Assembly (NCBI GenBank): GCA_963729325.1
Contig: CAVSNS010000052.1
Span: 1-64,000 of the forward strand
DNA from: JABCYV01 sp963729325
Lineage (GTDB): Bacteria > Acidobacteriota > Terriglobia > Terriglobales > Acidobacteriaceae
Length of the DNA stretch: 64,000 bases
Direction of reading: 5' to 3'
Positions 8,466 through 16,641 of the stretch are shown here, piece by piece (positions within the stretch are counted from its first letter, which is position 1; each line of letters begins with the position of its first letter). Both the position numbers and the translations under genes were made by a program. The notes beneath the pieces were generated by a model, which did no database searches, had not been told where the DNA came from, and saw only the letters and a list, made by a program, of their open reading frames with translations.

Positions 8466-9041
8466 ATGACTACTAAGCGGTGCTCCTGGGCCAGCGCAGA
8501 TAGTCCGCTGCTGGTCGAATACCACGATCGCGAATGGGGTGTTCCCGTTCATAATGACCACAAACATTTCGAAGTCCTCGTGCTCTCAGGCGCACAGGCC
8601 GGATTGAGCTGGTCGCTCGTGCTGAAAAAGCGGGAAGGTTATCGCCGCGCGTTCGACAAATTCGACCCGGAGAAAGTCGCGCACTACTCCGAGAGACAAA
8701 TCCAGAAGCTTACATCTGATCCGGAGATCATTCGCAACCGGATGAAGATCGAAGCCGCAGTGCGCAACGGACGCGCATTCCTCAAAATCCAGGAAGAGTT
8801 CAGGGACTTTGACTCCTACTGCTGGCGTTTTGTCGGCGGGCGGCCCAAGCTTAACCACTGGAAGGCTACGCGGCAGATTCCAGCGACTTCGCCCGAATCC
8901 GACGCATTCAGCAAGGACCTTAAGCACCGGGGATTCAGCTTCATCGGCCCGACAGTCGTCTATGCGTACATGCAGGCGGTTGGAATGGTAAACGATCACC
9001 TCGTCGATTGTTTCCGTTATCGGGAGATCCAGCAGGATTAG
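8466..9041 (+). CDS. tag: DNA-3-methyladenine glycosylase I
   Basis: Removes 3-methyladenine from alkylated DNA as the first step of base excision repair in the cytoplasm. The protein has 191 residues, the usual length. All four zinc-snap ligands of the family are visible: Cys6, His20 (in EYHDREWGVP), His178 and Cys182 (in NDHLVDC). The helix-hairpin-helix region and QAGLSW are present. At the position of the catalytically important Glu38 of the E. coli enzyme this protein has Ser41 (LSGAQAGLSW instead of LEGQQAGLSW). It is a single gene with no obvious operon partner. Confidence 0.93.
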   Translation: MTTKRCSWASADSPLLVEYHDREWGVPVHNDHKHFEVLVLSGAQAGLSWSLVLKKREGYRRAFDKFDPEKVAHYSERQIQKLTSDPEIIRNRMKIEAAVRNGRAFLKIQEEFRDFDSYCWRFVGGRPKLNHWKATRQIPATSPESDAFSKDLKHRGFSFIGPTVVYAYMQAVGMVNDHLVDCFRYREIQQD

Positions 9042-9042
9042 A

Positions 9043-9077
9043 AAACGGGAAACAGGGCAACGGTCCCCGGTTTTTTG
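9043..9077 (+). terminator. Probable Rho-independent terminator after tag
   Basis: An imperfect hairpin begins with AAAACGGG and ends with CCCCGGTTTTTT a few bases downstream of the tag stop. The T run fits intrinsic termination. The stem is slightly mismatched, as if bases were missing from the G and C runs. Confidence 0.5.
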
Positions 9078-9227
9078 TCTCGAGTTAAAAGTGAGTCGTC
9101 CTATCTGTCCCCATATTTCTCGAGGATGCAGGTGATCGCTGAGCGAAGCTAAAATGTTTCCGAGGAGAATCCTATGCAATTTCAAAGTGATACTTCAATT
9201 TGTATCACAATCTAAAGCTGACACGAG

Positions 9228-9739
9228 ATGACAAAGGCGTGCTGGTCCACAATTGCGCTCGGCTCGCTGTTGCTCATCTCGGCCTACTCAAAAGGAGGAC
9301 AGGAGGTGCAATCTCCGCAACCTGAAAAGTCGAAGCCGCCCGTCAAAACGGAGCAGCGCGGGCGCATCCTTGGAATCGGCGGTGTCTTCTTCAAATCCGC
9401 CAATCGTGATCAGATGCGCGAATGGTATTCGAAGCATCTTGGACTCGCTGACAAAGGCCAAGGCGCGATGCTTCCGTGGCGCGAACACGACGACCCGCAA
9501 AAGGAACACGTTACAGTGTGGACTGTTTTTCCCACCTCCACTGACTATATCCCAGCCACGCACCGTTCATGGTCAACTACATCGTGGACGATCTGGATGC
9601 TTTGCTCGACCGCTTAAAACAAGAGGGAGTAAAGATTGACGCCAAACGAATGAATGAATCCTACGGTCGCTTTGCCTGGATCTATGACCTGGATGGGAAT
9701 AAGATTGAGCTCTGGCAGCCGTTGTCCGCAAAGCCCTAA
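9228..9739 (+). CDS. Exported glyoxalase/VOC-fold protein, frameshifted
   Basis: The N-terminus looks like a Sec signal (IALGSLLLISAYSKGG) without a lipobox Cys. It is followed by a VOC domain: IGGVFFKSANRDQMREWYSK, then WYSKHLGL, and, after a one-base break near 9563, PFMVNYIVDDLDALLDRLK and IYDLDGNKIELWQP. The last motif supplies the conserved metal-binding Glu of this superfamily. As written the first frame stops at 9617; the restored protein is about 170 residues. Known VOC proteins are mostly cytoplasmic, so the export signal is unusual. Its reaction (lyase, dioxygenase or resistance binding) cannot be chosen from sequence. Confidence 0.8.
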
Positions 9740-9909
9740 GGGCCTTCCACTGCACTTACTCAATCGGTTTTCTGTAGCTACTATCCCGTAGTCGTAGAAT
9801 GGCCGGAAATGCTTTGCGCCTGGTCATCTCAATATCCGCATCGGCCGTCCGATCTCGTCAAATCCATGCAAGCCAAGAGTGAGCCTGTCGCTCAGAAAGG
9901 AAGAGTCGC

Positions 9910-11385
9910 ATGAAGAGCACCGAGACCTCTCCATCCGCCCATGTTCTTAAGAAGCCGCAGCCGGAAGAATTTGATCTGGTGATTCTCGGTGGCGGCACGG
10001 GCTCGACCGTCGCGGCGTGGACGTTTGCTGGCGAAGGCAAGCGCGTCGCAGTCGTCGATCGCAAGTATATTGGCGGCTCTTGCCCTAATATTGCGTGTCT
10101 TCCGAGCAAGAACATTATCCATAGTGCGAAAGTTGTGGACTACTTTCGCCGAAGCAAAGAGTTTGGCATTGCTCACCATGGCTTCACGATTGAGATGTCG
10201 GGCGTCCGAGAGCGCAAGCGCAAGATGGTCGTCGGCCTGAACCAGATGTATATGGAGAATTACCGGAAGACGGGCGCCGAGTTCATGTTGGGCACCGGGC
10301 GGTTCGTTGCTCCGAGAACTGTGGAGGCCGCCCTGGCCGATGGGAGCACTCGTCAACTCCGCGGTGCTAATGTGATCGTCAGCACCGGCACACGGGCCTC
10401 ATTGGAACCAATTCCTGGTCTTGCTGAAGCACAACCACTCACGCACATCGAGGCGCTCGAATTAGGCCAAGTCCCCGAACATCTACTCGTTATCGGCGGT
10501 GGCTACGTAGGAGTAGAGCTTTCGCAGGCCATGCGGCGATTCGGCAGCAAAGTAACTGTGGTTGATCGCAACGGACGATTGATGTCCAAAGAAGACGAAG
10601 ACGTGTGTGTGGCTCTTAACCGCCTGCTTGACGACGAGGGCATCGATGTTCATCTGAATACACGTATCAAACGCGTGTCTGGAAAATCGGGAGACTCGGT
10701 GACCATCGTGTTCGAACAGAATGGAACCGATAAGACGCTGACGGGTACGCACCTGCTTGTCGCGACAGGGCGCACTCCAAACACCGAAGGACTTGGATTG
10801 GAGTTAGCCGGTGTTGAACTGACCGACCGTGGATACATCAAGGTCAACGAGCGGCTGCAGACCACCGCGCCCGGCATCTGGGCGATCGGCGAGGTCGCAG
10901 GTAGCCCGCAGTTCACGCACATCAGCATCGACGATTTCCGCGTAGTCCATGCCAATTTAACCGGCGGCAACCGTGTGACCACGGGCAGGCAAGTCCCATA
11001 TTGTCTGTTTACCGACCCCGAACTTGCTCGTATCGGTCTGAGTGAAACCGAAGCGGAGGCTCACGGGATAGCTTATCGCCTGTTTAAGGTCCCAATGGAA
11101 ACCAACCTGCGTGCACACACGCTTTCGGAGACCCGCGGTTTTGTGAAGGCCCTCGTGGAGGCTGATAGCGATCGCATCCTCGGGTTCACGGCCTTCGGTG
11201 TCGGTGCGGGGGAGACCCTGGCCGCCGTCCAGATTGCGATGATCGCAGGGCTGCCCTACACCGCGTTGCGCGATGCGGTGCTGACTCACCCAACACTGGT
11301 CGAAGGTCTCATATCTCTGTTCTCATCCGCGGCGTCAGCGCACAACGTTGTCGAGACAAGAGGAGCCCAGATCTCCGCCGCATGA
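9910..11385 (+). CDS. FAD-dependent pyridine nucleotide-disulfide oxidoreductase (mercuric reductase / lipoamide dehydrogenase family)
   Basis: 491 residues. FAD-binding GGGTGSTVAAW is near residue 27, and the redox disulfide lies in GGSCPNIACLPSK (Cys-x4-Cys). The NAD(P)-binding motif GGGYVGVELSQAM is central, and the second FAD motif is APGIWAIGEVAG. The dimerisation domain ends in DAVLTHPTLVEGL with the catalytic His. It lacks both the N-terminal metal-binding domain and the C-terminal Cys pair of true MerA, so it is better called a MerA-like or lipoamide-dehydrogenase-like reductase of unknown substrate. The start at 9910 follows GGAAGAG. It stands alone. Confidence 0.9.
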   Translation: MKSTETSPSAHVLKKPQPEEFDLVILGGGTGSTVAAWTFAGEGKRVAVVDRKYIGGSCPNIACLPSKNIIHSAKVVDYFRRSKEFGIAHHGFTIEMSGVRERKRKMVVGLNQMYMENYRKTGAEFMLGTGRFVAPRTVEAALADGSTRQLRGANVIVSTGTRASLEPIPGLAEAQPLTHIEALELGQVPEHLLVIGGGYVGVELSQAMRRFGSKVTVVDRNGRLMSKEDEDVCVALNRLLDDEGIDVHLNTRIKRVSGKSGDSVTIVFEQNGTDKTLTGTHLLVATGRTPNTEGLGLELAGVELTDRGYIKVNERLQTTAPGIWAIGEVAGSPQFTHISIDDFRVVHANLTGGNRVTTGRQVPYCLFTDPELARIGLSETEAEAHGIAYRLFKVPMETNLRAHTLSETRGFVKALVEADSDRILGFTAFGVGAGETLAAVQIAMIAGLPYTALRDAVLTHPTLVEGLISLFSSAASAHNVVETRGAQISAA

Positions 11386-11710
11386 GGTGAACTGCAACAG
11401 CAATGAGAAAAATAGGAACCCGTGATCCGGTTGTTGCGCAACATGTTTCGCTACTTGCGCCGTACTATTAGCATCAAAAGTCGGCTTGTATTGATTGGTC
11501 TGGCCACTTTCCCCGTGTCGGCTACACGGAAGCAATCGCCAACCTATGCCTTTGACCTCGCACGCCCTTACCCTGCGAGTCGGATCAGTTCCAACCTAAA
11601 AGGCAGCACTAAACAATTCGGACGGTTGCAGGCCCCCGCAACCACGCCGTCCTCTGCAATCGATTCCGTCCCGAGCTCTCACGCATCGGCTCCGAGGCAG
11701 ATTTAACGGC
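11386..11710. other. Intergenic region, no supported gene
   Basis: A 94-codon plus-strand frame (11422-11706) crosses this stretch, but it has no ribosome site, low-complexity composition and no family resemblance. It leads into the sigma-54 control region of the next gene. Confidence 0.5.
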
Positions 11711-11760
11711 TGTCAACAATTCGACAAGTGTCGAGATTGTCTTCGACATGGCTCGACACA
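11711..11760. promoter_or_regulatory. TGTCGA-type enhancer cluster A (predicted activator binding sites)
   Basis: Two inverted repeats lie here: TGTCAA-CAAT-TCGACA (11711-11726) and TGTCGA-N8-TCGACA (11729-11748). A further TCGACA is at 11753. The same motif occurs in clusters at 27933 and 33243. The cluster is 75-120 bp upstream of a -24/-12 promoter, the distance usual for sigma-54 activators. Confidence 0.65.
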
Positions 11761-11831
11761 CCCTCCTCCATCTGATCTTCTCTCCTCCATTAAAGTCAGC
11801 AATTTACCGGACGCTCCCTATTCAGCTCGCT

Positions 11832-11848
11832 TTGGCCGGTCGGTTGCT
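11832..11848 (+). promoter_or_regulatory. Predicted sigma-54 (-24/-12) promoter A
   Basis: TTGGC-CGGTCGG-TTGCT has the invariant GG and GC exactly 10 bases apart, with both core boxes at consensus. The predicted transcript would start near 11860, about 50 bases before the ATG at 11912. Confidence 0.75.
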
Positions 11849-11911
11849 TGGACTAATTCGTAGCCAGAAGAGTCGTGTGAGATATTTTCGTCATTTATAG
11901 GAGAGCGCGCA

Positions 11912-12927
11912 ATGAGGTGGCGTGTCTTTGTCTTTGTACTTATGATCTCCCTTGGCGGATCAGGGACTTCGAAGGCCCAGGGGCAATTGACTGCTTTGCC
12001 CGACGCGCCTAAGCCGCAGCCTGGAATTGTTGTCGGCACTGTAACCGATGTGAACAACGACGCGGTTCCTGGCGCCACCGTCTCTCTCGCAGGCCCTGCC
12101 CTCAAAGATCCGCGCATGGCGGTGTCGAACGACAACGGATCCTTTCAATTCAATGACGTCGAGCCCGGAACCTATCAGGTCATCGTCAGCGCCCAGGGCT
12201 TTGCCAACTGGACCTCGCCCGCGATCATGCTCAAGCCCGGCCAGTACGCAATCCTGCCGGTCAGCAAGCTCCGTATCGCCGAGGCACTCACCACCATCAC
12301 CGTGGCTTCTCCGGTTGCTTCCTCCGAGGAGATCGCTGCCGAGCAGGTCAAGGTCGAGGAGCAGCAGCGCATTTTCGGCTTCATCCCCAATTTCTACGTG
12401 ACCTATGATCGCAACGTCGTGCCGCTCACGCCGAAACTGAAGTTCAAGCTGGCCACCAAGGCCCTCTTCGATCCCGTTACCGTCATTGGGGTAGCTGGAT
12501 TTGCCGCCATCAACCAGGCAGCCGACAACCCCAACTACGGGCAGGGTGCGAAGGGTTACGCTTTGGTGCGGGCTATGCCGATGGTGCTATCGACATCATG
12601 GTCGGCGGCGCCATCCTGCCATCTCTTCTGCACCAGGACCCGCGGTACTTCTATCAGGGCAAGGGCACAACGAAGTCTCGCGTTCTGCACGCAGTCTCCA
12701 GCCCATTCATCACTAGAGGAGACAACGGACAGCGGCAGCCGAACTATTCGACCCTGGGTGGTGATCTGACCACGGCTGCCCTCGCGAATGCCTACTATCC
12801 GGCGTCGAATCGCGGCGTCGGGCTGTTCTTGGGGAATTTCTTTATCGCCACCGGGCAGCGCGCGCTCGCCAACGTGGCACAGGAATTCATCCTGCGGAGG
12901 ATCACCAAAACCAAAAATCAACACTAG
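11912..12927 (+). CDS. Exported CarboxypepD_reg-domain protein, frameshifted
   Basis: The ATG at 11912 follows TAGGAGAG. A signal peptide (VFVLMISLGGSGTSKAQG) precedes a carboxypeptidase regulatory-like beta-sandwich: GIVVGTVTDVNNDAVPGATV, then GSFQFNDVEPGTYQVIVSAQ. The C-terminal region (FGFIPNFYVTYDRNVVPLTP, and after a break near 12560, YADGAIDIMVGGAILPSLL, then YFYQGKGTTKSRVLHA) resembles an envelope domain common in Acidobacteria. Restored length is about 339 residues; as written the first frame stops at 12769. It is likely periplasmic or outer-membrane associated. A sigma-54 promoter and TGTCGA sites lie upstream. Confidence 0.82.
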
Positions 12928-13012
12928 CGCTAGAAGCGATAGAAAGGGTCGAGTACCGGATGCATTGTCGAACTTGTAGAGTTGTCGGGCCTCGCGCCAA
13001 TTCGATGCTCGG

Positions 13013-13327
13013 TCATTCCGGGTCCGCTTGGTTGACCACCACCCGAGTTGCGATCAGCGTGTCGTATCCCTGTTGATAGCCAGCGGCGAACGAGATGCGG
13101 TCCTGGTTTCTGGCCCATCGTCCAGTCGCAACGTGGGACTCGCTGCCGCGTTCGGCCTCAAGTCTTCCGAGGTACAATCCATCGTGAAACGCCGCATTTG
13201 TGGCCTGGGCAGCATTTGCGTTTGGGTCAAGAGGCCCTGCTTGACGGTCGGTGCTTTGCAGACTTGCCGCCCAACTCGCAGTGAGCGACATTACATATAG
13301 AGAGAGTTTCTTCACGTCGTTTCCCAT
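13013..13327 (-). CDS. Small exported protein of unknown function
   Basis: About 104 residues from the ATG at 13327, preceded by AAAAGG. There is a short basic N-terminus and a hydrophobic segment (LSLYVMSLTASWAASL), followed by a hydrophilic mature part (AAFHDGLYLGRLEAERG ... RISFAAGYQQGYD). No family is recognised. The aromatic-rich repeat-like GLYLGR / GYQQGY pattern recalls small exported proteins adjacent to envelope genes. It is divergent from the next gene. Confidence 0.6.
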   Translation of the reverse strand: MGNDVKKLSLYVMSLTASWAASLQSTDRQAGPLDPNANAAQATNAAFHDGLYLGRLEAERGSESHVATGRWARNQDRISFAAGYQQGYDTLIATRVVVNQADPE

Positions 13328-13397
13328 CCTTTTTTCGTTGAGTAAGTAGCGTTGTTCGATTAGACGACACGAGGGAGGTTGGTGAGGTAAAAGGCTT

Positions 13398-13415
13398 GTA
13401 AGGTCGGGGTAAGGT
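13398..13415 (+). promoter_or_regulatory. Tandem GTAAGGT direct repeat, 11-bp spacing
   Basis: GTAAGGT occurs at 13398-13404 and again at 13409-13415. Spacing of one helical turn is typical of OmpR/PhoB-type response-regulator sites. It lies in the divergent region between 13327 (minus) and 13531 (plus). A related TTACCCAC pair occurs upstream of 14339. Confidence 0.35.
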
Positions 13416-13530
13416 TTTTCCATCCACAGAAACGATCTCGGTCTTCCCATACCAATCTTTACGGAGGGCTCACTAAGTCTTTACATCAAGCGCGGCGACG
13501 CGAGCATCTATGGCTGTATAAGGAGCAAAA

Positions 13531-14163
13531 ATGAAAGCATTATTGATTTTTCTTATCGCATCATCGGTCACCCCGCTTGTCGCTGCAGCCCAGCCAAACC
13601 GAGGGCCCGGGGAAAATACTGAAGTTCAACCGCCGCCGGTACAAAAAATCGTTGCCGGCGCCACCAGCGAGACCGATGACGAAGTTTCCAGCCTGCTGGC
13701 GGCCAAGCCAGAAATCCCGCTGGGGCCGCTGGATGTACTCAAGAACTATGAAAGTGAAATGATCATGATTGCGCAGAGAATGTCCGCCGAACTGGCTAGC
13801 ATTTCGCAAGCAGTGGCCGCCGATCAGCTCTCACGAGAGCGGGCAGACTATCTGATTGGGGAGAGATATCAGATCGCAATGATGCAATTCCAGGTGCTCA
13901 GCACGTTGCATGACAGTCTTGCGCGCGATGTGGCGCGGGCTGGAGTCGGCGAGGTGGGCTCCGGCACAACGGGCTCGCGCACAGCGGTCGGGATCGGATA
14001 CGACGGTGGTGGAAGAGGCACCGTTCCTAAGGCAGACGCAGTAGACCGATTGGTTGTGGCGGTGGCAAGCAACAGCTGGTGTGAGATCTGTCGAACCATC
14101 GTTCGGCAGGTCTCGGTTAATCCTGAGCATTGTCCGTTCGTGCACTCCCAACCAGGACTCTGA
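13531..14163 (+). CDS. Exported protein of unknown function
   Basis: 210 residues from an ATG behind AAGGAGC. A signal peptide (LLIFLIASSVTPLVAAAQ) ends around residue 21. A helical middle (AQRMSAELASISQAV ... RERADYLIGERYQIAMMQFQ) could form a short coiled coil. The tail is Gly-rich with a CEICRTIV Cys pair. No domain is recognised. The Cys pair near the end is outside the helical region and could bind metal or form a disulfide; this is speculative. It is divergent from a small exported protein across a tandem repeat site. Confidence 0.65.
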   Translation: MKALLIFLIASSVTPLVAAAQPNRGPGENTEVQPPPVQKIVAGATSETDDEVSSLLAAKPEIPLGPLDVLKNYESEMIMIAQRMSAELASISQAVAADQLSRERADYLIGERYQIAMMQFQVLSTLHDSLARDVARAGVGEVGSGTTGSRTAVGIGYDGGGRGTVPKADAVDRLVVAVASNSWCEICRTIVRQVSVNPEHCPFVHSQPGL

Positions 14164-14338
14164 GCTCACAGCTTGTTTACATCCTCCTGACCAACACCTT
14201 ACCCACTCTCACTTGCAGAAGGGCTACTCTGCTTGTCACCCGATTCGCAGACAAATTTTTACAGGGCTTTACGCACACTTTACCCACGTCCACATGGATT
14301 TCGATTAATGTCCGAGTGCAGCAAGTTGGAGGCAAGAA

Positions 14339-14578
14339 ATGAGAATTGCAGCGAATTACGTTGAACAAAGTCAATACTCTTTTGATGGTGCTGATACGGC
14401 GAGAGTTCGAGCAGTGGTGGTAGACGGCTCGCCTACTTATTTGCAAGCGGTATGCGCTCTATTGGATTTTCATGAAATCGTTGACTTGGTCGGACGGGCC
14501 GCTAAACTGCTTTGGACTGCTTGGCTGTGCGATATAGGGTTCTCTGCAGGTGCCGAACTTGTTCCGTTCCGTTTCTAG
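14339..14578 (+). pseudogene. Response-regulator receiver domain, N-terminal fragment
   Basis: The ATG at 14339 has a good ribosome site (TTGGAGGC). The product starts like a NarL/FixJ-type receiver (TARVRAVVVDGSPTYLQAVC, LLDFHEIVDLVGRAA). The similarity ends at about residue 53, before the phosphoacceptor Asp, and the frame runs into sequence belonging to the adjacent group II intron remnant. No matching C-terminal half was found on the far side at about 16.4 kb. It is best read as a gene disrupted by the intron or by a deletion. Confidence 0.55.
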
Positions 14579-16405
14579 CCATACAGCAATCGAAACCTCC
14601 TCATCTGCTTTGAACCTCGTGACTGAAGCAGGGCTCCTTCCCTCGGGTCGGGTTTTGTTGTCCCTTCCCTGCAAGCGGTACTATGGGCCCCGCGGAACCC
14701 TCATCCGACCAGTCCAGATTTCGGTTTCCCTTATACTGTCCCGTGACCAGTGGCAAGCTGGCATCGGATGAGACCTCCCGGCCTAGGAACATCTCACTCT
14801 CACAACGTGCCATCTCCAACACCCCGGTGTGAACAGACGGTTCGGTTGTCCGTTTATCCCCGCCTGTTGTCAGCCTTCCCGCGCAGACGATACGGTCGGC
14901 TCACACAGCTACGTATTACGAGGCTGATTTGAGTTCATGGTTATTACGGCCCGCTGTTTTGCATCTTCTTTCAAGGTCACTTGGGCCGACGATTCGCACC
15001 GCAAACCCGACCTCCTGCTAGATCCCCGAACGGACGATTGGGATCAGGGGACTTGCACCCCATCAGTTTGACGTCTGTACCGGCGTGCCATCCGCATAAC
15101 GGATGAAATTGACACAGGCAAACTTACCTCCAAAGGAGGAGAGAGGCTTGTTTGTCGGAAACTTTTCCTTCAAGAGCCGCTCCAGTCCATCCAACGCGCA
15201 ATTGGAAAGCGCAGGTGAGATAATTCCGCCTTGTGGGGTCCCATCCGTGGTTTCGTGAAGGACGTGTTTTTCCATATACCCGGATTTCAGCCACTTTTGG
15301 AGAATGGCTCGATCCATGGGGACGTGAGCCAGAAGCCAATCATGCGAAATTCGGTCGAAACAGGACTTGATATCGCCCTCTAGAATCCACTGCGGATTTG
15401 GTTTGGACAGTGTATTGAAACACTGTTCAATCGCATCGGCGCAGGACCCCTGCTGGCGAAACCCGTAGGAGTTGTTGTCGGCAGTGGTTTCCACTGCCGT
15501 CCGATTTCGGGATGTAAACCCGTCGAAGAGGCTGAGGTTGATAGCCTCTACGCTTGAGTTGATGTACAGCCTGTATCTTCTTTTCTGGTGTGTCCCAGAT
15601 TTCTTGGTCCACGCCAGGGGTTTTCTTGCCATTGTTTTCCGTCAATCGTCGAACGGCTGAAACCTTGCCACTGTACGAGTGGATCAGCAGGTGTTGCAAG
15701 GCTCGCACCTTGCCCCATCTACTAGCCTTCGCCGCCTGCACGATACGCACTTGGAGTCGGCGAACGTTGCGGTGAATGGCTTGCCAATCAATGGCGTACC
15801 ATTCTGCCGCCTCGCGTGAGACTGCACCAACAGCTTGCGCTGTCGTCATTTGCTTTGCCTCATATGCCGTTTTGCCCAGTTCTCTCGTGGGAAGCACCTG
15901 AAGGAAGTCAGCGCGCTTTCGCGCCCGGTGATGTTGTCGATGGGACTGACGCAACCGGTATCCGTTCCATTACAGAGCAGCATTCGCTTCCTCCTTCCTC
16001 TCATGTCCGCACCGCCATCGGCCCATCTTGCGATGTGCTTTCCCTGTGGGGAGCGATACGGATTTATCCTGTTCCGTTGGAATGACACAATAGGTTAGGT
16101 CCGCTCTTTACGCCGGCAGTGTGATGTGACCATGGCGGAGAAAACCAATACGCTCCGTACCCACTGCAGGAAGAACCACGCAGCATCTTAGGTTCTCTTA
16201 GGGTGACGACGCTTACGAGCATTCGTGTATTCTGACCTTGTTATCAAGCCTAGGCCCTCTCCACATTGTGCTAGTAGATACACCGTTGCCTCGCGGTTCC
16301 GATGCTACCCTCGCGGGTATGGGTACATTGTCCGAGGGCTTCGAACGGTTTGTTGCCGCCCCGCTCCTACCTCGTAGGCTACGTGCGATGGTACGCACGG
16401 TCTGA
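14527..16405 (-). mobile_element. Degenerate group II intron (approximate limits)
   Basis: A minus-strand reverse transcriptase of the chloroplast-like group II class is embedded in long, structured, non-coding sequence on both sides, the layout of an intron with its ORF in domain IV. The left limit is set at CCCTATATCGCAC (minus strand, ending at 14527) and the right limit near GTGCGTACCATCGCACG (minus strand, from about 16402), which resembles a 5' GTGCG intron start. Domain V was not identified with confidence. The limits are therefore tentative. Confidence 0.45.
15063..15849 (-). pseudogene. Group II intron reverse transcriptase/maturase, deleted and truncated
   Basis: The ATG at 15849 starts the family N-terminus (WQAIHRNVRRLQVRIVQAAK, KTPGVDQEIWDTPEKK, RRGYQPQPLRRVYIPKS). 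After IPKS about 33 residues are missing, including the usual RPLGIPTMRDRAMQ block, and the frame changes. RT motifs then resume (NSYGFRQQGSCADAIEQC, ILEGDIKSCFDRISHDWLL, TPQGGIISPALSNCALDGL). The protein ends at FIRYADG, where the catalytic YADD should be, so the second catalytic Asp and the whole thumb/X/endonuclease part are gone. It is non-functional. Confidence 0.85.
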
Positions 16406-16641
16406 TAGTGTTTTGCTTTTCCTCCTTCAGACAATCATTTCAACAGCTTTCAGTTCGCACATGGTCGTCCCTACCGCGACAGCAACCAGGGACCTCTAGA
16501 ACTCGCATACGGACTTCGCCGCCTTCGGGGAACGATGAAAAGCCCAGCTCGCTAGACAATTTATTCAATGGTGGAGACATGACGGGATACTTCACTGATA
16601 CAAGCCAGAGTGACAAGGCGCTGGTCATCTAAACGAGAAAC
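16406..16641. other. Intergenic region upstream of the permease
   Basis: Short frames are present but none has a ribosome site or recognisable product. No terminator is obvious. Confidence 0.5.

Noticed and set aside
9910..11385. Mercuric reductase (merA) as a specific call
   Set aside because: The C-terminal vicinal Cys pair and N-terminal heavy-metal domain of MerA are absent, and no mer genes are nearby.
14527..14540. GTGCGATATAGGG read on the plus strand as the start of a second group II intron
   Set aside because: No plus-strand RT or domain V follows; it is more simply the 3' end of the minus-strand intron remnant.
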